A DNA stretch of 64,000 nt from Typha latifolia (Eukaryota; Streptophyta; Magnoliopsida; Poales; Typhaceae). The first letter of the stretch is position 1. Every line of letters begins with the position of its first letter. Of the stretch, positions 1 to 12,614 are shown piece after piece. Position numbers and translations under genes: made by a program. Where the stretch lies: positions 4,898,001-4,962,000 of the forward strand of contig CM034111.1 of the NCBI GenBank assembly GCA_019914945.1, in the 5' to 3' direction. Below the pieces are notes generated by a model. The model had not been told where the DNA came from. It was given only the letters and a program-made list of their open reading frames with translations, and did not search any database.

Positions 1-540
1 TGATGATATATTCATATACTTATTCATGACATAATGCTTTTGCTGATTCATATTATCCGATACATGATTTACTCTCTATTTGGCATCACCGATTCGGGGT
101 AAGGTCTATTCACTGAGCCTTTTGCTCATGACTCTCTTTATTTCTTTCTTTTTAACCCCTACATATATTATGGTATGTGATAACGCCTTGAGATATCCTA
201 ATGAGATATTTTGGAGCAAAGATGAGGTGAACTATAGATGCGAGACGATATAGATGATAGTTTATATAGAAATTGAGTTGTACCAATATTTGATATTTAT
301 ACTCTTTTGTATTAGACGATGATTTGTATAATATAGGTCGAATCATGGCGTACTCTTGTATTAGTTATTTTAGTTGTATCTTGATGGTTTGTTGTGGCCT
401 ATGTGGCTCTTGCTAGATTATGTAGTGGTCTAGTGTATATTATTATGAATTTGAATATTCATATGTTAACAGGTTTATTTGGCTAATAGTATGATTATTT
501 GGTGATGGATTATATGATCATGGATAGGTTAGTTGGTATT
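1..540. other. Non-coding, possible LTR debris
   Basis: A+T-rich sequence without a supportable gene. The stretch around 85-130 resembles the edge of plant Gypsy LTRs in general style, but no second copy, primer-binding site or target duplication is visible, so the assignment is weak. Confidence 0.25.
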
Positions 541-1260
541 ATTTGATGATGTCATGATTATATGTGCATAGGAGAGCATCTGTGTGTGACGGGCCTTGCC
601 CGACTTGTCGCATGCGCTGCGCGTGTCGTGTGGGTACGTGGGCGTGCATGTGCCTGTGCCAAGCGAGGGCGTTACATAGAATCTCCCACTGGCACACACA
701 CAAACCACACAAGGTGGCGCACGGCGGGCCGAGACAGCCAATAGCGAAAAAGTCCTTCACTTAGGTCGGCGGCCAAGGTGAGGAGTCGCTTGACGATTCC
801 GGCCACAATGGCACCAATGGATGCCACTAAGGGCATCTACGCAAGGAGGGAAAGGTTTCCAATTGGTCGTGGAAGGGCGACATTGACGGGGATGGTCGGG
901 AACACAACAGGTTGGGAAAGAATACATGAAGCGGCAAGATCGACTAGAGTAGCCGATGTCGAGGGACACCTTTCCATGGACGGTGGTCATGGCAAATGCC
1001 AAAACCAACAACCAGACCACGAGAGCCCTCATCAACAAAACCTAAAGAATCTATATGAGAAGACAAAGATGATAGGCTAGAGGGGATGCAATTGGAGCCA
1101 CCAATGATGACCGAAGGTACGTAGAGAAGTCGATGAAGAGAGGCTACAAGGTGTAGCCTCCAACGAAAGCCTAAAGTACCCGTGTAGCTTACCCATGACA
1201 TGATGACACTAAGGGGAAGCTTCTCGGATCAGCATGGGAGAGACATGAGTTCATCAGCCG
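541..1260. other. G+C-richer non-coding block, unassigned
   Basis: This block is clearly richer in G+C than its surroundings and contains overlapping short open frames on both strands (for example 778-1080 plus and 757-1038 minus). None shows a domain, a codon pattern or splice sites that I recognise. The composition would fit a fragment of a methylated transposon that has kept its C residues, or a captured gene fragment. No function is claimed. Confidence 0.3.
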
Positions 1261-3096
1261 ACAAAATTAGTGAATGAAGGTGGAAACCATCGATTATTAT
1301 AGATATCTACATATCATCTTACGTGATATCTAATTGAATAAATAGTTTGCAATTCACTTATATAGGAATATTGTTTGGTGTACCTACACAATTCAAAAAT
1401 ACGAGTTTGTTCATCAATAATCCCTGTTAATAGTGAAGCAAATACAACTTACTATTGTACGAAAACTTCAAAAAGTGTCATTCGAAATAGATGATCTCTA
1501 GAATAACGACCTCATTTAGACAAATGATTTCTTAGACCATCTTATGTTTTCTTCCATAGCTCAATAGGCAAAAGAGGGACATTTCTTGAATGAGAGACAA
1601 TTCCTAATCAGCCTGCTATTTTGAGCTATTGATTCATGTTCTCAATCTGAAATAGGTATGGAAATGATAGCTTTCTTGAAACATTTTTTTTTTCTTCTAT
1701 TGAATAAACCAATGAGCAAGACTATTATTTCATTTTCATTGTTTAAATAGAATTACGGTATAAGATTACTTTCGACCCCAGTACTTCATATTGTCTCACT
1801 TAACCACCCTCTAATTATGACTAATGTGAAACTTTTTTTGTATCTTTTAGGCAAAAGTGAACCTTGAATGCACTTATTTGCATTCGAAACATGGATTTGT
1901 GACTTCTGTGCTTATATCGAGGGTACTTTTAAATGGGATTTTACACCTTATCTAGAGGAGATATATAAGGGCTAATTAACCTTACTCTAAATAGTTGTCA
2001 TCATTATCATTGGAGAGACTTTTGAAGATCATCTACTACTTTAGTCAGAACATGCTGGATTAGACTTCTACTCTTCTCATCATCTTCTCGAGAGTACAAA
2101 GAAGACGTTAACATCAATCTCAAGGGTTATTGAAATTGAAAATCAATCATTATAAGCAGTGAATCCTGAGATCTAGCGAGCAAAATTGATTCCGATAGAG
2201 TTGTGTGTATTGATGGATGTTTGTAAGCCATTCTTGTGAATTGCTGCAGTTTGATTAATGATTGGTTCTAATCTAAAAATAAATCTGTAGATTTTAACAT
2301 GGTTTAAGGGCTTTTCCACATAAAATCTTCTATGTTTGCAATTCCTTATTTGCTTTTTATTATTCCGCATTGTTATCATAATAAGGAGAGGTTCGATAAG
2401 TTGTACCTAGGGTATTAATTTTTCACCTTAAAACATTTAAAACAATACACTATCCATCCTTATAGAAGGATGCTTAAGTGTAACATTTTAGATAATTTAA
2501 GGAGAGGGTACAAGCAATAAAACAAATGGGATTTGGAGCGAGGGCTGAACGGAATATAATTAACCCTTAACGATAATCTACCTTCGGAAACAATTTCAAA
2601 ACTATGTGATCTCATTAGAATGAAAGACCTTCCACTGATGCCACATCATCCCTCTCATCCTACCGGTAATGCCATGTCAGCACGCCGCCGATCCTCTCTG
2701 CCGATGCCACCTCACCAACGGCAAAAAGGGGGAGTGCAGAATACTATATGATAGATAATCCTCATGTCTCCTTTATTCAACAGCATTAGTCTATGAAATT
2801 CTTTTTCTATCCTCAAAATGTTGCACTAAACTCTGCTTTCCGCAGTCTTACAATGAATCACCTTCATCTCAAGGAAGAGAATATAAAAGAGAATGACCAT
2901 TTGGATAAACAAAAACTGTGAAATCCTCACTGTACAATAAAGATAATGAATCCATCAGAGCCCTCTTCACCCATTCCTAGCTGTATTTCCTCTGGACTTA
3001 AATTTCATTCGAGCCGTATCTTACAAACAAGCAAAGTAGAGCACTTCCGTCAATAACCAAAACAATAGTCAGCTACAGCACAATGTCTTTTTCTCC
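1261..3096. other. Intergenic region with LTR-like stretch and gene 3' flank
   Basis: No coding sequence is supported here. About 1900-2400 has the look of a plus-strand LTR promoter and leader (a TATATAAGG box near 1965, then pyrimidine-rich sequence), but no partner copy is visible. The part closest to 3096 should hold the 3' UTR of the minus-strand galactosyltransferase gene. Confidence 0.3.
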
Positions 3097-6000
3097 TTAA
3101 GCGACGGAACAGACTTTCTCTGCGAGCAGAAATGAAATTAGCGGATAATAAAAGTGTAACATGATAACAATAGCTTGCTTCAGAGAATGATCACCTTGTC
3201 TAGAACTGCTGCAGCAAAGACGGTCATCATCAACATAAGTTGCATCAACGCCCATCATCCATGAACCAACAGATATATCATCGTGAGCATAAGTCTGCAA
3301 AGATGCACTGCACAAAAGACAGGAGAGTGAAATACAGGTTTAAGATAATGACACTGTCTTACAGTATACAAACTGAGACCAAAAGGAAAAATCAAGAAAG
3401 AAAGAAGAATGATCATGAAATTTTGATTCATACTCTGGTGAAGAAAGTCAAGTACATTCAGGATTATTCAAAAGAATGAGTCAAGCTGGAAAATATACAC
3501 ATACAAGACTTGTGTTCCATGAGAACACTTCCAAGACGATGTAATACTAACCACTGTTCTGTAGGCCAAACTATTCAGGAGATAGCTGGAATTAAGATTT
3601 TAAAACCCAGAGACTTCTTTTATTTAAACTTATGGCATTGAGTCATCAGTAAAACTAGAACCTAATAACTTGTATAGAAAAAAAGAAGCAAACACTTGTG
3701 ACACAATAATATAATAAATACTTCAGCTACAAAGTATATATGTCATGTATGTTTTGCCAATTGTAGAAGCTGAAGCTTCCCAGTTGATCTAAATTCAGTT
3801 GCCACTTGAAGTGTCAACTTAATTTGGACTACTTTGAGCTGCCTAGGAAATAGGAGAAAAGAAGGAACAAGGGACAATGGATTCTCTTACTGCCTCAAAG
3901 TTTAGACTGGTTATTTCTTAGATTTCTCAGCTTTATATCTGCTTTATATCATCTTCTCTTTTATCTGAGTCTTGTTATGAAGTCTGAGTTTCATTACCTG
4001 AATAGTTGATCAAATTGCTTTTGAGTGTAAGTTTCACAATCAAACTCTTGAACTTGAATAATTTAATCTCAATTCAAGCTTCATTTTTGTTGTTAATCCG
4101 AAATTGAAATTGAAACTACCTTGTTAATTATCTATCTGGTGAATGCAGAAATTGAAATTATTGAAAATCAACACTAGATTACAAACTGCATCTTCCTGAT
4201 ACCAGAGCACTCTTAACACAAACTAATAAAGAATTCCAAGTCTCTGAAAGAATATTCAGAATAATCTTTCTCCTTGTATTTATAAAATGTCAATGCAAAA
4301 GTAAAGATCACATGTCAAGTGTCTCATGTTACTAAGTGGTTAATTTACAAAAGTCCAATGTAAGAACTATGTTCTTAAGACCAATCTCCCTGGAAACAAT
4401 GGTTCTACTAGAGATGAAGTTAAGATGTGGTCCCATGTAACTTCGTAAAAGGGCAAAAAAAATTTTCATAAAAGTTTAACAGCCTTAGTTAGCAATAAAG
4501 TGTGACCAAATTACATGAGCTGCTTGATTTACAGACATCCTGAAGTCTGTTATTGGACTTTTACAATATATCTGTTTTAATGGAAAGAAAGAAAAGCCAG
4601 CTTGTGACTTTGAAAACAGCCATGTAATGGAAGGTAGTGTGTGTGAAGTTGCAATTAATTCCAAATTGTAAAACATAATCACAAATTGTAAAACAAGGAA
4701 TAATCATCAAGTCCAAAAAATGTACCTGTTTATGTTGATGTAGCGAGCCAAATTATTTGATAGTATAAACAGAGAACCAGTGGCATGCCGAAAGTACCTG
4801 TTTCACAAAAGAATCAGAAAAAATTAAAAATCTCAACTTAGAACTTCAGTAGTATCTATCCATTCTGAGAAAAGAAGGAATCACATCTTAAAAGTTTGAC
4901 TAGAACAGACCACATCACCATCCCTTCAAAAAGTAGTATGCAACATCAATTCAAATAGGAAGTCTAACTTCAATCAAGAATCTGAGGATGCGAAAATTCC
5001 AAAAGTCATGCAAAACAAGTAAACATAGACCACAATGGTTGAAACGAAAATCAATGAATGTGAAAGTTCATACTACCAAGAAATGTCTAGCAGCTTCATC
5101 TTTAGGCCATTACAAATGATGGTACAAAGTAACATGTTCAACGGAAACTAAGACTTCTCATGTGTATAGAGAATAAAGTATAAGAGACAAGCAAAAAAGA
5201 ATTGAGGCATATACTCACGATTTTGCATCTCCAAACTTCCACCATTCAGGTTCATACCACTGTTTTCCCCTGAAAAAGAAGATCAGAAATTGTTTCCATG
5301 ATCAAGAAGATAGACTCACATTCCTCTTTGTTACCTATATAAAGATGGTTTACTAATAATATATCAAGATTATTATATGAATGAAAGTAAATCTACTAAT
5401 TACCTTAACTATAAGTGGTCGTTATCTCAGACGTCATAAATATCATTGCAATTAAGATTGTTTCTAGTACTGAATGATAATGGCAAAGTTCATAATGAAT
5501 GTACAATAACAAATAAAAGTTTCCAAGGACATAATACATGCCTAAAGTCAAAACATATCAAGAAGCTGTATATTAGTTCTGAGTCTTCTATCTGATTCAC
5601 ATGGTGTTTAGTGGGTCAATTTGATTGTAATTAATTGCCAAACAAGAAGGAACCCAGTGTATGCAACATCATAATGACTGACCATACTTTGGGATGTTTT
5701 GATCAGTAACAAAGCCCTACGAGATGCTCCAATGAGCTGTATACCTACTACTTATGCACCCAATGGCTTACTAATCTTTTGGCATAGTTGGCCACATTTA
5801 AAAATATAGGTAATTTGCTATGTAATTCTTTATCTTTCCACTGGATATATATAATGAAACCTAAAAAAATCTTATATTCTATATATATAAGGTAGGCTAC
5901 AAGTAATAAAAGCATGTCAGGTGTTCTCATGATAACCTTGGGTCTTTTATCCCTTTCAAGGATGGATATGATGTAGGCATGCACTGTGCTGGCCACCAGC

Positions 6001-9000
6001 CAGCACGGCACATGCCTCCGTGCCGATACAAGCTCGATCAGCACTGCAGACAGTAAGAAAGGAGAAATAAGAGTGAAAAAGGGAGGAAGCCTATTACACA
6101 CCCTACCAATTCTGCGTCATCACCGCTGTTGAGATCTTCTGCTTCCTCGCATGTGGTGTGCCGTAGATCGGAGAAGCCGTTCTTCTCCTCTTTCGATCGG
6201 AGAAGAAAGACTCTAAACAGATCGTCTTAAGAGACAATCTGCTTCAGATTTTATAAAGGCATCCACCTAAGCGGATCTCACTTATTACTATCTGCTCGAA
6301 GCGGATCGTGATTAAACCACAATCTGTTTCAAACAGATTGTCTTCTCTGGCAAGTGAAGGGGCAAGTACCCTAGCCTTCTCTGATTGACGCGGGAGAGCT
6401 CGAGAGGATCTCCTATTGCTGTTGAACGCTGTTAGGAGCCATTTCAAAGCTAACTAAATTGATTTTGATGGCACCCCATGCCACGTGCCAACTTGGCGGC
6501 GACAAGATAAGTGCTGGCCAGCACGGCCATTTTTGATCCCTTTAGTGAACCAGAATAGGGCTAGGTGGGTAAAAGTGCTAAATCCCTGAGAAGTGAGTAC
6601 TTTGTTTAAACTATTAAGTGTCTAACTAACCAAAATAAATCTTTTGCTCCTGTTGATAGCATCAATGCTGAAAGGGAAAATATTTTGTTAAAGTATACAA
6701 AGCAAATACAATGTACAAATAGCAATTATCACTTGAAAGTTTGTGAGAACTGAGGACATACTCTTCACTTATGACACCTCCTGACTTCATGCAGCCCATG
6801 TACACACCTTGATGACCTCGGCGACTTTCAAGAATCTCAATTAACCCATCTAATCAAAGATTTATATATTAGAACTTCTGGAATATAAAAATATTATCAG
6901 TGCAAGCAACCATAACATGTAAAAATTTCTTCTTCAGCTCGATTTAACCCAAGTAAAGAAATTACTTAGGTCAATATTGATATCATCATCAACTTTGACA
7001 TAGAACTCTGCATCCCAGGTTTCAACTGCTGCACCAAAGAAGAATTTAGCTTTTCTAGGCAACTCTTCCGAAGCTTCCTCATGATTTTCCTGGAAGACAG
7101 AAACAGTATAGAAAATGAGTACAACAGAGCAGGGCAACAAATTTGAGACAATGAGTATCCATGGAAATAATTCAGAGAAGTTGATTATTCAAAGTTATTG
7201 GAACCATAATTTCATAATATTTTTGATCAAAATAGTCTTCACACAAAATATAAATGAACAATCAATCTTTAATCTTTCACACCAAAATTTCAAGATTTTC
7301 CTAAATCACATGAAGGTAACTCTACTATTAATCTACTGTTACCTCACATAGTTAGAAAAGGAAGGTATCCAACAACCAAAGTTCAAGTATGCATTATCCT
7401 GTAAATCAAAAGTAAACAAATTAATCCTTAGTCTTCTTCAATTGGTTCTAGAGATTAATCCTAATTATATGCATCCTACCAAAATTCCAACTTCATGCTG
7501 GTATGGATCAAAGGCCATGCTAAATATAATAGCTTCCTAGTCAAATTAAAACTTCTCATGAAGCCATACAACATTCTTTTTAAAAAAAATTGAACACAAT
7601 AACTGTCAAAACTTTAAGAAGCTCAGGTACATTGAGGGTTTTTTTTTTCTTTGATATCTAGAGTGATGATAGTAAAGGCTTACCCTCATAGTTCACTTAC
7701 GCAAGCTCTAGTCGATACAAATGACACTGAACTCTTTGAAATAGGTATTTTAGAAGACATCTTATTCTGCTATATCTGTTGGGATGAGAACTCTTTTCAT
7801 CGAGAAAAAAAAAGAAAAACTCAAAGGATTGATTGACACTGTATGCAATCAACTTTTTACTAATAATATTAGCATACGGGTTGTTGTGCAGTACCGAAGT
7901 CTTGTAATTTTAGAGCTTTATTCATGATTTATGGCCTTACAAATACAACTATTCAAAATTTATGGATGCACACTTGCATTGAAGATGTGGGTGAATTCTT
8001 GATGGACAGATTAGGATGCTCTTTACATTAGTTATCATCACATGCTCCAATATTTCTAACAAACAATATGTCTATACATATATTTCTTGTTTCTATTTTA
8101 GCAGTTAAATGAAGACTCTTCTCTTGAGTCCGAACCACTTTGAGAGCATGAATGTCATCATTGTTTATAGAATGACCCCCTTACTACCTAGGAAAAATTT
8201 GCCCTAGATGGAGTATACTTAGGCTCCACTTTATTCTGCCTAGGTTCAGTTTTATTAAGCTTTCTCATGTTTTAATATATGGGCTAACCTTACATTCAAA
8301 TTTGTTGTCAGAGTAGATTGTAATAGCCAACTATTGTTCTTAGTAGAAAAGAAATATTTTATTTGATTGATTTCATGCAATAATTGTAGCTTTTGTTTTG
8401 ATATACATGTGCTTCTCTTTTTGTTTACTTTTGCAACACTTTGATTTTTAGGCGTCCCTTGGCGTCTTGACATCAAGAGGCCCCTTGGTGGCCTGTTTAC
8501 TGCCTACAGTCTTTCAAATCTTTGCATGACATACAGACAGAATCTAGCATCTATTTGTAACTATATACTGTATGATTATTTATATGCATGTAGTGGTAAA
8601 TTTGTATGCTTTCTTGGGCATCCTTGAAAGTATATCATTATATTTTTTTGCATAGGTATAATTGAGAATAGAGTACGGTAACATATTTGTATGTCCCATA
8701 GAGATGTACAGAGTTACCAACTACATGGTTTTATGACTTACCAAACCCTAGCATATGTGTAATCATTCAATGAACTATAACACTTAAATGCAACACCATC
8801 ATTTCTTCACAGATAGCAATGATATGAAGGATGTCTTAATAAATTGCAGTGTGCCACTTACTTCAACAACTTTGATATTTTCTGACTCACATTGGATCTA
8901 GCTAATTGGAATTTACTATATAAAGGCATCTCCAGGACACTATCTGGCTGGTTTGACCAACTAAATGAAAGATCATAATCAAACAACATTTTGTGCTAGT

Positions 9001-12000
9001 ACACATGAGATCTAGCTAGTCAGGTTGCTTAAATCATGAATTGTCATGACCATCGACACAGTTGGCATGGCTCGACATATTGTGCCAATGAACTATCAGC
9101 ACCAATACATGGGAAGTATCACAATACTCATCATGGCCACCCATGCCAATGCGTGCCACTAGGAATTGAGCATGTCTTAATTAAAAAAAAAAAATCTAAT
9201 TTTGGATCTCTTTTATCCCTTTTTATACCTCTTAACATTGAGGTGCTTGATTAATATATATTTTATATTTCAAATTTTATAAATCAAAGGGAAATTTTGA
9301 TTTCAAAGTTATTTGCCCCAACTTAGAAGATCCGGGAAGAAAATGGAAAAAATTATGAGATTGGAAATTTAATTGCATATATTACACTAATATCTAGTGT
9401 TGAAGGACTTCATATTAGATCTTAAAACCTATTTTAAGGCTTTAAAAGGGCTTAAAAATTATTATTTCTAAATATCATGACTATTAAGTGTGCCAACGAC
9501 AGAATTCTTGACTGAAACGTGCTAAAGATACATACTGTGCCCAAGCCAAGGTCGGCAAGCCCCGTGATTTTGGTATGACAAGCCTTGGTTTAAATTGCTT
9601 TATATATCTATAATATAAGTTATGCAGTTCAAAATGTTGGATTGAATGAAACCCAAATTCTATACAACACAACTACTGAATTTATAGGCCAACAAAGTTG
9701 TAACCATGGAAAATCACATAAAGATTGTTAAAACATATGACCTATAATCATTAATCAGCAAACTATGTCTATAACTTTATGCAACCAAAAGCTTTCACCA
9801 TCAAATGGTGCACACTTATAATCTTATTCCAGTTTCTTCTCCCAGTTCAACCCACTACCAGTCCTTGTAAAAAGAATGGAAAAAATAAGTTTTCGTCATA
9901 CTTGTTGGAGTTTATGAAGTAACATTTACTAGAATAAATGTCACATAAACCAAGATAGATATGCTTATTATCAGTCCTAATCGTTCATCAGTTTTCCCAT
10001 CAATCATCCAATTGTAAACTAACAAATGATATCTGGATTCAATTATGAATTTAAAATAGGGTGAGAGATAAAGAACATCAGAAGCTCTATCAGTCATGTG
10101 ATGAATAAATTTGTAAGTGGGACAAATAGAAGTTGCTGGCAGAAAATTTACCAAAAACTTACGAGAATCAAGAAATCCTTTGTCTGGCGATTTTCATCAT
10201 CAATGTTACGATCTAAGCTGTCACCTCGATTAGCACTGTGTATTCCAAAATTTTCAAATAAGAGTGTGATATGGAGTAGCAGTCTCCACTCAAAACATAC
10301 ATAAATAGATAAAACAAGACTGTCATAATGCACATTAAATGACCACAAAGACAACATGATAAAAATCTATAACAAAGAACTAGCAATGTGGTAAAATAGA
10401 AAAAAGAATTAAGATGTTCGGAAGAAGACCTCCGACCAATTACAAAGCGGATGACCACACCCCTTTCTTCAAGCTTCCTCAGTGCATCACCTGCAAATTT
10501 ACAATAAATTAGTAGCATCTAATTAATCCAATGAGTCAGACATGTAAACTTAAATAACAAAGATTTGCTAAAATGTCCCAGATCAAAGGTCATTGTATCT
10601 TATCAACAAAGATAATACACAAAATCTTTTCTTCACCGCTAAGTTAAAGTCATAGAATAGACATGACACTTAATCTAACATGATATGATGCATAATTGCA
10701 AACACCATAAGTTTGAACTGGGGATGGTAAAAAGGTCTCCAATTTAAATTCCAACAATGAGGAATATTGGCAGAAAAGTTCTTTCTTATCTCAAGAGATA
10801 TAATAAGATTAATGTCAGCTTCAGAGGAACACATGAGGGCGTATAAAGCAAAACTCCATAGAGTCACTCAAAAATTCCATTATTTTATTCCTGTACGCTA
10901 ATTGTCACTATGAATAGAGAAGCCAAAAAGAAAATTTTACAAGATATATTAAAAATGAAAGAGAAAAATTAGGTTGTCTAGCAAAGGAAGTCAAAACTAA
11001 GTCGTTTTAGAGTTGTGATCTGAAAAGCAGTGTGCGCTATTGCATATGCAGATCCGCTCCTTGACTGCCAGGTAGACCACATAGGTAATGATGGGTTCCA
11101 TAAGCAGTACATGTCAGAGCTACCAATTTTCAGACATTAATATATCACTAGGTAGATAAACTGGATTAAGCATCAAATTATGCATATAGATATTTGCATT
11201 ATATATGTGCCAAAGTTCTTGTGTTGATTAGAAGATCATGACCCCAACCATGGATGAGGATTAGCTAACACAAATCAACCCTTTCTTATCCTTCAGTTGT
11301 CCCTTCAAACAGTGGTCAAAACTGCAGTGCAATAATATTTCATCTAGACGCGTCATTAAACACTTGTTTACAATAGGCTAGTTCTTTGAAGAAGCTAAGC
11401 TAATCCAAAAACTTAATAAAATATAGTATAGTCTTAAACTTCCAAGCAATCTTCACAACAAGGAATTATATGAAATAGTATTTCTAACTGTACTATCTTC
11501 ATTTAAGAAAATACAACTTACCTCTTGGCATCCATGATCCCCTAAATACATTCCTCTTGAGTCGACTCCCAAATCCAGTATAAACTCCAATAACAGCAAG
11601 AAGCTTCTTTCCTGAAGAAGACCCATTTCCCCACAGGTATCCCTGGCTCTTTGCCATGGTCAAGTCCATCTCCGCCTCCACAATCTTCCTCCCAATCTCA
11701 CTACAAGAAACCCAATTCAAAATTTTCCCTAAAACAAAAAATAAAAAGAAAATGCAATCAATTCGGAAAATTACTTGCACCCAAGATTCCTCAACTTATC
11801 TTCCACCGTAACAACCTTCGGAATCTGCATGCAATAACCCTAATCAGCTCCATATCCTACCATAATTAGAAGGAAAAAAGAAAAATTAAAAACGAGATCA
11901 AACAGAATCAGATCCCAACATTAGCAGAATTCTTTTGAAGAAGGCTGGACAGCATCGTCCGATTCTCCGCGTCCTGCCACAATCTTCGGAAGAAAACAAA

Positions 12001-12258
12001 AATCGGGAATCAAAATGCAAACTTGGAGCAAAAGATAGAATTATGGGAAAATGGAGTTAGGTAAAGAGATCAAAACCTGCCAGCAATGTAGAGCCACGCG
12101 AGACAAGACAAGAATCCCATGATTAGAGGAGCTTTGCTCGATTGTGAGGAGAAAGAAGAAGAGGAAATGGAGGATTTCGGGTGCGACTTCCAACGCCGTT
12201 CTTGCTTCATCGCGCTCGCGAGGGTCTCGCGGATCGGGATATGGATGCTGTTCTCCAT
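3097..12258 (-). CDS. GT31 beta-1,3-galactosyltransferase (B3GALT12/13/14-like), 12 exons
   Basis: The product is predicted to be a Golgi type II membrane enzyme that adds galactose in beta-1,3 linkage, probably to arabinogalactan or other glycoprotein glycans (family knowledge; acceptor unknown). My exons on the minus strand are 12258-12077, 11983-11920, 11824-11775, 11700-11522, 10490-10430, 10235-10163, 7089-6966, 6849-6762, 5269-5219, 4797-4726, 3307-3195 and 3119-3097. They sum to 1080 nt, closing exactly as 359 aa plus stop. A short cytosolic tail precedes one hydrophobic anchor (residues ~43-60). The [14 protein letters not shown] block, the [16 protein letters not shown] block, the metal-binding DDD (residues ~237-239, in [10 protein letters not shown]), the EPEWWKFGD block and a terminal KVCSVA follow in family order. 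Length matches the 12/13/14 subgroup of plant B3GALTs. Introns 6 and 8 are large; intron 8 carries a hAT-type element. The start is the first ATG ahead of the anchor. It is divergent to ORC2. Confidence 0.9.
5957..6535. mobile_element. Non-autonomous hAT-like element in galactosyltransferase intron 8
   Basis: A 579-bp insertion flanked by the 8-bp direct repeat ATCCCTTT (5949-5956 and 6536-6543), the target-site length typical of hAT transposons. Its ends are imperfect inverted repeats: CAAGGATGG at the left against CAAAAATGG when the right end is read from the opposite strand. Both ends also carry the GTGCTGGCC motif in inverted orientation. There is no transposase frame. The inside holds repeated CGGAGAAG and GCGGATC words. 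It lies in the intron between exons 8 (6849-6762) and 9 (5269-5219), so it should be spliced out. Confidence 0.7.
7120..10150 (-). other. Long intron 6 of the galactosyltransferase gene, no second gene seen
   Basis: About 3 kb of A+T-rich intron between exons 6 and 7. It holds no recognisable coding segment. A stretch around 9030-9180, with repeated GCCA and GGCAT words, vaguely resembles the ends of the element at 5957-6535 but has no clear termini. Confidence 0.4.
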
Positions 12259-12614
12259 GGCTGATCACGACCACGCGAGAGAGCGGAAGGTGGATCGACG
12301 GAGGAGGAGAGGGAGGTAGGAGAAGCAGAACTGTGGATCGGGAGGTAAATTTATGGCTGCTAAACCGTCGCCATGGCCCGAAGGCCGAAGCCCACCCAAA
12401 CCCTGCCTGGTCCACACGAGATCCGAAGCCCGTGGCCCGACCCGTTTTCCTGTCCGAGGCCTGACCTATTTAAAAGAAAAAACGCAAAAAAATCCCTCCT
12501 CTTCTCCTCGTTCTCCCTCCCGCCACCTCCTTTCTCGTCCTCGCCGCTAATCTCTTCCTCCTCCAGTCCCCCGCCTCTCCTCTTCCTCCGCTGCGCCTCC
12601 GCCGCCGCAACCCT
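12259..12614. promoter_or_regulatory. Divergent promoter between galactosyltransferase gene and ORC2
   Basis: Only 356 bp separate the two start codons, which face away from each other, so both promoters and both 5' UTRs must fit here. A TATA-like CTATTTAAAAG lies at about 12466-12476, in the right place for ORC2. It is followed by a strongly pyrimidine-rich leader (about 12495-12605). The half nearest the minus-strand gene is G+C-rich with no obvious TATA box. Shared regulation is inference. Confidence 0.6.

Noticed and set aside
562..1080. Overlapping open frames on both strands near the left end
   Set aside because: G+C-rich sequence gives long frames by chance. No domain, no consistent splice sites and no family resemblance were seen.
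9030..9180. Possible second copy of the element at 5957-6535
   Set aside because: Only scattered GGCAT and GTGCCA words are shared. No inverted tips or target duplication were found.
12041..12415. Longer minus-strand frame (124 codons) overlapping exon 1 of the galactosyltransferase
   Set aside because: It is a different frame from the one carrying the membrane anchor and joining exon 2. It is a shadow of the G+C-rich first exon and promoter.
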